Of a stretch of 5,988 nucleotides of DNA, positions 1 through 5,022 are shown piece after piece. The position numbers and the translations under genes were made by a program. The DNA is taken from contig JBDTIS010000206.1 in assembly GCA_039936235.1 (NCBI GenBank), positions 1 to 5,988 of the forward strand, written 5' to 3'. Origin of the DNA: CAHJXF01 sp039936235. Its GTDB lineage: Bacteria; Pseudomonadota; Gammaproteobacteria; Burkholderiales; Burkholderiaceae_D. Position 1 is the first letter of the stretch. Every line of letters begins with the position of its first letter. The notes beneath the pieces are model-generated. The model was not told the DNA's origin. It ran no database searches and worked only from the letters and a program-made list of their open reading frames with translations.

Positions 1-306
1 GCGATCGTGTCGAACGGCGGACTCGACGGTGTCTTCGATCACCTGCTGTCGGTCGACTCGGTGAGTCGCTTCAAGACCGCGCCGGAGGCCTATCAGCTCG
101 GACCCCGCGCGTTCGGCTGCGAGGCGAGCCAGATCCTGTTCGTGTCGAGCAACTGCTGGGACGCGTGCGGTGCCACCTGGTTCGGCTACACGACGTTCTG
201 GATCAACCGCGCCGACGCGCCGCTCGAGGCGCTCGACGTCGTTCCGACGGCGACGGGCCGCACGATGCACGACGTGCTGGAATTCATCTCGTCGCGAAAC
301 GCTTAG
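1..306 (+). CDS. (S)-2-haloacid dehalogenase, type II (HAD superfamily), 3' part only
   Basis: Only the last 101 residues are visible; the reading frame is open at base 1, so the gene starts outside the window. Enzymes of this family hydrolyse 2-haloacids to 2-hydroxyacids in the cytoplasm. By comparison with L-2-haloacid dehalogenase of Pseudomonas sp. YL (family knowledge), the fragment holds the Ser-Asn-Gly motif (S4-N5), the Lys/Tyr pair with its six-residue spacing (K25, Y31) and the S-S-N-x-W-D motif (S49, N51, D54), with the expected 24 residues between Lys and Ser. The nucleophile Asp would lie upstream of the window. An oddity is that Ser4 to Lys25 is 21 residues instead of the family's 33, as if one helix were deleted. 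SSNCWDAC also has Cys where Gly or Ala is usual. Malate synthase follows 61 bp downstream on the same strand, a pairing I recall from Burkholderiales. The family is clear; activity is not. Confidence 0.88.
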   Translation, partial: AIVSNGGLDGVFDHLLSVDSVSRFKTAPEAYQLGPRAFGCEASQILFVSSNCWDACGATWFGYTTFWINRADAPLEALDVVPTATGRTMHDVLEFISSRNA

Positions 307-367
307 ACTTCCGGCCGGCCAACCCTCCAGACGGCACGACCACCGCTTTCAATCCAACGGAGTTTTC

Positions 368-1957
368 ATGAGCAACCTTCCTCAGGGCGTGACGATCACG
401 GCAGAGATCACACCCGAGTTCGCCGAAATCCTCACCCCCGCAGCCCTCGCGCTGGTCGCGAAACTGTCGCGTGCCTTCGAGCCACGCCGCCAGGAACTGC
501 TGGCCGCCCGCGTCGTTCGCGCGAACCAGCTCGACGCCGGCGAGCGTCCCGACTTCCTCGCGGAGACCAGGTCCATCCGCGACGGCGACTGGAAGATCGC
601 GCCGGTGCCCGAGGCGCTGTACTGCCGCCGTGTCGAGATCACGGGGCCCGTCGAAGCGAAGATGGTCATCAACGCGTTCAACTCGGGGGCGGACAGCTAC
701 ATGACCGACTTCGAGGACAGCAACGCGCCGAGCTGGACCAACCAGATTCAGGGGCAGATCAACCTGAAGGCCGCGATCCGCCGCACGCTGACGCTGACGC
801 AGCAGTCACCGGCCGGCACGAAGACCTACAAACTCAACGACAGGATCGCCACGCTGCAGGTGCGGCCGCGCGGCTGGCACCTCGACGAGAAGCACGTGCT
901 GATCGACGGCAAGCGCGTATCCGGCGGCCTCTTCGACTTCGCCCTCTTCCTGTTCCACAACGGCAAGGAGCAGGTCGCGCGCGGCGCCGGTCCGTTCTTC
1001 TACCTGCCGAAGATGGAGTCGCATCTCGAGGCGCGTCTGTGGAACGACATCTTCGTGATGGCGCAGGACGAGGTCGGCCTGCCGCAGGGCACGATCAAGG
1101 CGACCGTACTGATCGAGACCATCCTCGCGGCGTTCGAGATGGATGAGATCCTGTACGAGCTGCGCGACCACTCCGCCGGCCTGAACGCGGGCCGCTGGGA
1201 CTACATCTTCTCGTGCATCAAGAAGTTCAAGGTCGACAAGAATTTCTGCCTCGCCGACCGCGCGAAGGTCACGATGACCGCGCCGTTCATGCGTGCGTAT
1301 GCGTTGTTGCTGCTGAAGACCTGCCACAAGCGCGGCGCGCCGGCGATCGGCGGCATGAGCGCGCTGATCCCGATCAAGAACGATCCGGTGAAGAACGAGA
1401 CCGCGATGGCCGGCATCATCGCCGACAAGCGCCGCGACGCCACCGACGGCTACGACGGCGGCTGGGTCGCGCATCCGGGCCTGGTCGAGCCGTCGATGAA
1501 GGAGTTCGTCGCAGTGCTCGGCGACCGTCTGAACCAGTTCGACAAGCAGAAGCCCGAGGTCGACGTGAAGGCCGCGGACCTGCTCGACTTCCAGCCCGAG
1601 AAGCCGATCACCGAGGCCGGCCTGCGGATGAACATCGGCGTCGGTATCCACTACCTCGGCGCATGGCTGGCCGGTAACGGCTGCGTGCCGATCCACAACC
1701 TGATGGAAGACGCGGCCACGGCCGAGATCAGCCGCAGTCAGGTGTGGCAGTGGATCCGCTCGCCGAAGGGCGTGCTCGACGACGGTCGCAAGATCACCGC
1801 CGAACTCGTCAAGGCGCTCGTACCCGAGGAACTCGCGAAGATCAAGGCCGACGGCTTCGAAGGGAAGTTCGATCGCGCGGCCGAGATCTTCACGCAGATG
1901 AGCACGCAGGATGCGTTCGAGGAATTTCTGACGCTGCCGTTGTACGAGGAGATCTGA
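368..1957 (+). CDS. aceB: Malate synthase A
   Basis: It condenses glyoxylate with acetyl-CoA and water to give malate and CoA, the second step of the glyoxylate shunt, and acts in the cytoplasm. The product is 529 residues, close to the 533 of E. coli AceB. The family signature RDHSAGLNAGRWDYIF is at residues 266-281. Catalytic and Mg-binding residues are at the expected places: Arg166 (in RPRGWHL), Glu250 (in LIETILAAFEMDEI), Asp278 (in GRWDY) and the C-terminal base Asp448 (in HNLMEDAAT). PKMESHLEARLWND is also typical. The ATG at 368 has GGAG at 359-362, five bases upstream, and its MSNLPQGVTITAEI start fits the family; the frame is open further upstream, but that extension does not look like protein. 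It lacks the extra domain of the long isoform (GlcB). The gene may be cotranscribed with the dehalogenase gene, whose stop is 61 bp upstream. It looks intact. Confidence 0.97.
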   Translation: MSNLPQGVTITAEITPEFAEILTPAALALVAKLSRAFEPRRQELLAARVVRANQLDAGERPDFLAETRSIRDGDWKIAPVPEALYCRRVEITGPVEAKMVINAFNSGADSYMTDFEDSNAPSWTNQIQGQINLKAAIRRTLTLTQQSPAGTKTYKLNDRIATLQVRPRGWHLDEKHVLIDGKRVSGGLFDFALFLFHNGKEQVARGAGPFFYLPKMESHLEARLWNDIFVMAQDEVGLPQGTIKATVLIETILAAFEMDEILYELRDHSAGLNAGRWDYIFSCIKKFKVDKNFCLADRAKVTMTAPFMRAYALLLLKTCHKRGAPAIGGMSALIPIKNDPVKNETAMAGIIADKRRDATDGYDGGWVAHPGLVEPSMKEFVAVLGDRLNQFDKQKPEVDVKAADLLDFQPEKPITEAGLRMNIGVGIHYLGAWLAGNGCVPIHNLMEDAATAEISRSQVWQWIRSPKGVLDDGRKITAELVKALVPEELAKIKADGFEGKFDRAAEIFTQMSTQDAFEEFLTLPLYEEI

Positions 1958-1966
1958 TCGCGCGCG

Positions 1967-1992
1967 GCGCATGGCGAATCCACGCCATGCGC
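1967..1992 (+). terminator. Stem-loop after aceB, possible terminator
   Basis: A perfect 10-bp inverted repeat (GCGCATGGCG / CGCCATGCGC) with a six-base loop AATCCA begins 10 bases after the aceB stop. The stem is strong, but no run of T follows, so intrinsic termination is uncertain. It could also protect the mRNA 3' end. The stem is direct observation; its role is inferred. Confidence 0.5.
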
Positions 1993-1994
1993 GC

Positions 1995-2023
1995 TTGACG
2001 GCCGTGCGTTCGCGATCGACGAT
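1995..2023 (+). promoter_or_regulatory. Weak candidate sigma-70 promoter for the first DUF3455 gene
   Basis: TTGACG at 1995-2000 (5 of 6 to the -35 consensus) is separated by 17 bases from GACGAT at 2018-2023 (3 of 6 to the -10 consensus). It would start transcription about 30 bases upstream of the ATG at 2062. The placement between the aceB hairpin and the gene is sensible, but the -10 is poor and such matches arise by chance in this sequence. Confidence 0.25.
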
Positions 2024-2061
2024 CAGGGCACGGCTTTCTCGCCGTACATTCAGGAGATCCC

Positions 2062-2616
2062 ATGCATGCGATGTCGCGCCCCCTCACGATCGTCACGTTC
2101 GCTTCGGCCCTGGCCGCCTGCAGCGCCATGAATCTCGCGGGCCCGGGCGCCATCGTCACGAAGTCCGCCGACGTCCCGGCCGCGATCGCGGCGCCGTCGG
2201 GCGCGAGGCTCGCGCTGACGTTGAAGGGTGCGGGACTTCAGAACTATGAATGCCGCGCGAAGGCCGAAGCGGGCGGCTACGGCTGGGTGTTCGTGGCGCC
2301 CGAAGCCGTGCTGCGCGACAAGGCCGATGCGATCGTCGGCAAGCACTACGCCGGCCCGACGTGGGAATACGGCGATGGCAGCAAGGTCAGCGGCAAGGTG
2401 ATCGCCGACGTGCCGGCGCCGCAGGCGGGCAGCATCCCGTGGCTGCTGCTGCAGGGAACTTCGGCATCGCGCTCCGGCACTCTGGATGGCGTGATCTACA
2501 TCCAGCGCACGAACACCAGCGGCGGCATTGCGCCGTCCGACAGCTGCACGTCATCGACCATCGGCATGAAGAAGGCAACCCGGTACACCGCCGACTACCT
2601 GTTCTACAAGCGCTGA
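2062..2616 (+). CDS. DUF3455 domain predicted lipoprotein (copy 1)
   Basis: This 184-residue exported protein of unknown function matches my memory of DUF3455. Residues 1-19 form a signal peptide ending in the lipobox LAAC, so Cys20 would be lipidated and the protein anchored in the envelope. The mature domain shows VPAAI, NYECRAKA, WVF.APEAVL, VGKHYAGPTWE, DGSKVSGK, IPWLLLQ, YIQRTNT, GGIAP and a final TADYLFYK, all hallmarks of the family. Two cysteines of the mature domain (in YEC and DSC) are shared with the second copy and could form a disulfide. The ATG at 2062 has AGGAG at 2052-2056 with a five-base gap. Met4 is a possible alternative start, but both copies begin M-H-x-M, which supports the first Met. 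The paralog at 3774-4313 lies in the opposite orientation and is roughly 60% identical by eye. The family assignment is from memory; no biochemical role is known to me. Confidence 0.85.
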   Translation: MHAMSRPLTIVTFASALAACSAMNLAGPGAIVTKSADVPAAIAAPSGARLALTLKGAGLQNYECRAKAEAGGYGWVFVAPEAVLRDKADAIVGKHYAGPTWEYGDGSKVSGKVIADVPAPQAGSIPWLLLQGTSASRSGTLDGVIYIQRTNTSGGIAPSDSCTSSTIGMKKATRYTADYLFYKR

Positions 2617-2633
2617 CGACGGCCGACGAATGC

Positions 2634-2684
2634 ATGGACGTCCGACCGATGCCCCGCCATCGGCCGGCGTCTGGAGGCGTCCAT
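2634..2684 (+). terminator. Nested stem-loop downstream of DUF3455 copy 1
   Basis: An outer 7-bp stem (ATGGACG at 2634-2640 with CGTCCAT at 2678-2684) encloses an inner hairpin CCGATG / CATCGG (2646-2651 with 2658-2663, six-base loop). It starts 18 bases after the stop codon. No T-run follows. It may end transcription from the upstream gene and insulate the promoter of the PEP-CTERM gene; that role is inferred. Confidence 0.4.
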
Positions 2685-2770
2685 CAGTCCGTCGGGATGC
2701 TTGACACTGCACCGGTCCGCGCCATGCGTAGCCGCGTACAAGCGGATGATCCGGAACGATAATGTTGATC

Positions 2771-2786
2771 TGGTCTGCTCCTTGCT
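2771..2786 (+). promoter_or_regulatory. Sigma-54 (RpoN) -24/-12 promoter of the PEP-CTERM gene
   Basis: The sequence TGGTCTGCTCCTTGCT has the invariant GG at 2772-2773 and GC at 2784-2785 separated by exactly 10 bases. Its -12 half is a full match to TTGCW; the -24 half keeps TGG and the final G of TGGCACG but differs at the three positions between them. Transcription would start near 2797, about 24 bases before the ATG at 2821. Known biology supports it: PEP-CTERM genes in several Proteobacteria, including Zoogloea, depend on RpoN and the PrsK/PrsR two-component system. An enhancer-binding protein would be needed, and I could not identify its upstream site. The element fills the 204-bp gap before this gene. 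Confidence 0.65.
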
Positions 2787-2820
2787 CCGTGGTGTCCTTC
2801 CCCCACGACGAGAGCGCGCC

Positions 2821-3786
2821 ATGTATTCGATCGCCCGAATCCTGCTGGCCTGCTCACTGCTCTTCGCAGCGAATGCCCGTGCCGACGCCGTCTTCAACCT
2901 GCGCGCGTCATTCGGAAGCGGCTACTACGTCGCCGGTACGGTTCGCATCGATCCAGCCACCGGCCTCGTCACCGGCGAGACATCCACGCTCTATCGCGAC
3001 GGTATCGCTCTTTCGGACTTCGGCGCCCCCGGTTCGCAAGGCCCGTTCGCTCCGGGCGGGCTAGCAGCGTCGTACCTGTTCAGCAGTGCCGGCACCAACG
3101 GGTACCTGTTCGTCGGCGCCGTGCCGGGCACGTCGCTGGTCGGCTACGCCGGAGGCGAACTGTGCGGCACCGCAGCGGCGATCCATTGCGCTTTCAGCGA
3201 TGTGTTCTCCGGCGGTGTGCCGGTCGCAAACGTCGTGCAGGGCGTGCTCGCCCCGGTGACCGACACCATTCGTATTTTCGATCTCGCCGCCGTGTTCGCC
3301 AACGGCGATCGGCTGGCTGGCACTGTCACCATCGACACGACGATCGGTTTCGTGCTGGACGAGCACGCGACGCTATTCTCGGGCGGCGTGGTGGTCGACA
3401 CGTTCTACAACCCTTTGGGCCAGTCCGTCTTCGCACCCGGGGGCCTGACGCCATCCTACCTGTTCCAGAGCGTTGGCAGCAACGGCGTGCTGCTGAACAT
3501 CGGCACGCCGGGCGGCTCGCTGATCGGCTACGGCGGTGGAAACATCTGTGCGACCGGTACCGCGTTGAACTGCGCGTTCAGCGACATCTTCCTGAGCTCG
3601 TCGCTGAGTTCCGACGCAGTCACCGGCCAACTCACTTTGCAGCGGGCCACCGCGGTAGCGGAGCCCGGGTCGTTCGTACTGATTGCAATGGGCGCGCTGG
3701 TGTTGCTCGTCCGCAGGCGCCGCGATCCCGACCGTGCGAACCGCGGTGCGTCCGACCGACGCCGCCGTGCCGGTCAGCTCTTGTAG
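2821..3786 (+). CDS. PEP-CTERM sorting-domain protein with two tandem 128-residue modules
   Basis: The product is a 321-residue predicted surface protein. Residues 1-21 are a signal peptide, with likely cleavage after ANARA. Residues 24-151 and 152-279 are two copies of one module in perfect 128-residue register: AGTVRID/AGTVTID, FAPGGL..SYLF in both, C115-x7-C123 matched by C243-x7-C251, and CAFSDVF/CAFSDIF. The C-terminus has VAEPGS (279-284), a hydrophobic segment (285-297) and RRRR (298-301), the three-part signal that exosortase (EpsH family) recognises and removes; AEP replaces the usual PEP. Oddly, 20 more residues follow the Arg cluster, where such proteins normally end. The start at 2821 is chosen because a signal peptide begins there; the upstream GAGAG is a weak ribosome site. 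A sigma-54 element precedes it and the 3' end overlaps the convergent gene by 13 bp. The ligand and exact role are unknown; related proteins go to the exopolysaccharide matrix. I recognise no domain family for the module. Confidence 0.85.
   Translation: MYSIARILLACSLLFAANARADAVFNLRASFGSGYYVAGTVRIDPATGLVTGETSTLYRDGIALSDFGAPGSQGPFAPGGLAASYLFSSAGTNGYLFVGAVPGTSLVGYAGGELCGTAAAIHCAFSDVFSGGVPVANVVQGVLAPVTDTIRIFDLAAVFANGDRLAGTVTIDTTIGFVLDEHATLFSGGVVVDTFYNPLGQSVFAPGGLTPSYLFQSVGSNGVLLNIGTPGGSLIGYGGGNICATGTALNCAFSDIFLSSSLSSDAVTGQLTLQRATAVAEPGSFVLIAMGALVLLVRRRRDPDRANRGASDRRRRAGQLL
2893..3657 (+). repeat. Intragenic tandem duplication, 384-base period
   Basis: Residues 24-151 and 152-279 of the PEP-CTERM protein align at a constant offset of 128 residues with no insertion or deletion, as checked at Phe25/153, Asp44/172, Phe76/204, Tyr85/213, Cys115/243, Cys123/251 and Leu143/271. 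At DNA level the copies have clearly diverged, so the duplication is old. Confidence 0.8.
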
Positions 3787-4313
3787 AACAGGTAGTCCGC
3801 CGAATACCGCACCTGCTTCTTCGACGCCACGACGGACGCCGTGCACGGCTCGGCCGGCGCGACGCCGGCGACCGTATTGATGCGCTGGACGTACGAGATG
3901 CCGTTCATCGTCATGGGACCGCTCGACGGTGTCGCCTGAACGAGCTGCCACGGGATGTTGCCGGCAGCCGGGGCCGGCGCGACTGCGAGCTGCTTGCCGG
4001 TGACCTTGCTGCCGTCGGCATGCTCCCAGGTCGGGCCGCCGTAGTACTTGCCGACCAGCGCGTCGTTCTTGTCCTTCAGCACGGCGTCCGGCGAAGCCAG
4101 GACCCAGTCGAATGTGCCGGGCGCATCGGCCTTCGCGCGGCATTCGTAGTTCAGCAGCCCCGATCCCTTCAACGTGAACGCGAGGGCATTGCCGGCCGGG
4201 ACGGCGATCGCGGCCGGTACGGTGGGCGCCGAAGAAGTGGTCACGGCGCTGCAGGCGGTGAGCACGGTGGCGGTGAAGACGACGGTCGCGGACGTGCGGA
4301 TCATCGAGTGCAT
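3774..4313 (-). CDS. DUF3455 domain predicted lipoprotein (copy 2)
   Basis: This 179-residue paralog of the gene at 2062-2616 lies in the opposite orientation. A signal peptide ends in the lipobox LTAC, with Cys21 as the lipid attachment residue. The mature domain repeats the family landmarks: VPAAIAVP, NYECRAKA, VGKYYGGPTWE, DGSKVTGK, IPWQLVQ, YVQRINT, GVAPAEPC and SADYLFYK. I place the start at the ATG ending at base 4313, giving M-H-S-M as in copy 1, because AGGAG (4320-4324) lies six bases upstream. The frame is open for 39 more codons upstream, but that stretch lacks signal-peptide character and runs into the intergenic region. Its 3' end overlaps the PEP-CTERM gene, tail to tail, by 13 bp. 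Function is unknown. Divergence to roughly 60% identity suggests two retained, possibly specialised copies rather than a recent duplication. Confidence 0.85.
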   Translation of the reverse strand: MHSMIRTSATVVFTATVLTACSAVTTSSAPTVPAAIAVPAGNALAFTLKGSGLLNYECRAKADAPGTFDWVLASPDAVLKDKNDALVGKYYGGPTWEHADGSKVTGKQLAVAPAPAAGNIPWQLVQATPSSGPMTMNGISYVQRINTVAGVAPAEPCTASVVASKKQVRYSADYLFYKS

Positions 4314-4390
4314 GAGGTTCTCCTGGTTCGAGCGAAGGACGCTATGGTGGGATCGAGCCGTCATCGCTGCGGCCCTGCTCCCTACAACGG

Positions 4391-4428
4391 GAACCGGACG
4401 GCATCCGGATTCACGCCGGCACCGGTTC
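4391..4428 (-). terminator. Stem-loop at the end of the DUF1993 gene
   Basis: GAACCGG (4391-4397) pairs perfectly with CCGGTTC (4422-4428), and CGGC (4399-4402) can pair with GCCG (4415-4418) inside it. The structure starts within the stop codon of the DUF1993 gene and lies between it and the downstream DUF3455 copy 2 on the same strand. There is no T-run. The rest of the 113-bp gap (4314-4426) holds only the ribosome site of the next gene; I found no convincing promoter there. Confidence 0.4.
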
Positions 4429-4930
4429 ATACACCGACGAAGTCGCGCTTGCCGATCGGCACCCCGTTGTGCCTGAGGATCGCGTAGACCGTCGTTACGT
4501 GGAAGTAGAAATTCGGCATCGCCATGTTGTTCAGGTAGTCGATACCCTTCATGTCGACACTGCCATCACGCAGCTTGATCGTGATCGTGCGCTCCGCGCC
4601 GCCATCGACATCCGCATGCGACACGCCTGCGATGAACGCGAGCACCTTCGCGATCCGCGCCTTCAGTTCGTCCACGGTCGTCTCCTCGTCGGGGAAGGCG
4701 GGCACGGCAATGCCGGCCAGCCGTGCCGATGCGCCCTTCGCGAAGTCGCACGCGAGCTGCACCTGACGCAGCAACGGGAACATGTCCGGATAGAGGCGCG
4801 ACCCGAGCAGCACCGCCGGCTCGAACTTCCGCACTTCGGCGTCGGCGACCGCCTTGTCGAGCAGCGTCGAGACGTTGCGCAGCATCCGTGCGAACACGGG
4901 AATCGAAACGTCGTGAAGACCGCTGGGCAT
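4427..4930 (-). CDS. DUF1993 family protein
   Basis: The product is 167 residues, typical of the family, of unknown function and probably cytoplasmic, as there is no signal peptide or membrane segment. The C-terminal block FYFHVTTVYAILRHNGVPIGKRDFVG matches my memory of the DUF1993 hallmark, preceded by a mid-protein P(D)EETTVDEL helix region and an N-terminal helix with VFARMLRNVSTLLDKA. I recall this family being grouped with DinB-like four-helix bundles, but that is memory and the function remains open. The ATG ending at 4930 has a strong GAGGAG (4937-4942) six bases upstream. It lies 92 bp downstream of dnaJ on the same strand, so read-through from dnaJ is possible; I see no clear terminator or promoter in that gap. 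Confidence 0.85.
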   Translation of the reverse strand: MPSGLHDVSIPVFARMLRNVSTLLDKAVADAEVRKFEPAVLLGSRLYPDMFPLLRQVQLACDFAKGASARLAGIAVPAFPDEETTVDELKARIAKVLAFIAGVSHADVDGGAERTITIKLRDGSVDMKGIDYLNNMAMPNFYFHVTTVYAILRHNGVPIGKRDFVGV

Positions 4931-5022
4931 GGATGACTCCTCTTGCTTTGGGGAGCGCCGACTGTATCAGAGCCATAGCGATCGACCGACAGCGGCAGAG
5001 AATTCCATGATGGCGCGCAGCC

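Noticed and set aside
170..367. Open upstream extension of the malate synthase frame
   Set aside because: It overlaps the dehalogenase gene, reads as Arg/Thr-rich shadow peptide, and the ATG at 368 has a good ribosome site and the family's usual N-terminus.
806..1972. 388-codon open frame on the minus strand
   Set aside because: It is antisense to aceB, rich in Arg, Val and Leu as expected from GC-rich complement, and matches no family I know.
2701..2706. Perfect TTGACA as a sigma-70 -35 box
   Set aside because: No acceptable -10 lies 16-18 bases downstream. GATAAT at 2758-2763 is too far from it and has no -35 of its own.
2701..2820. TTG start that would extend the PEP-CTERM protein by 40 residues
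   Set aside because: The extension would bury the signal peptide that begins at 2821 and would cover the sigma-54 element.
3162..4487. 441-codon open frame on the plus strand
   Set aside because: It is out of frame with the PEP-CTERM gene and antisense to DUF3455 copy 2; its composition is Arg-rich and it shows no domain.
4931..5022. Possible terminator or promoter between dnaJ and the DUF1993 gene
   Set aside because: Only a 4-1-4 palindrome (CCATGATGG) and weak -10-like strings were found, not enough to call either.
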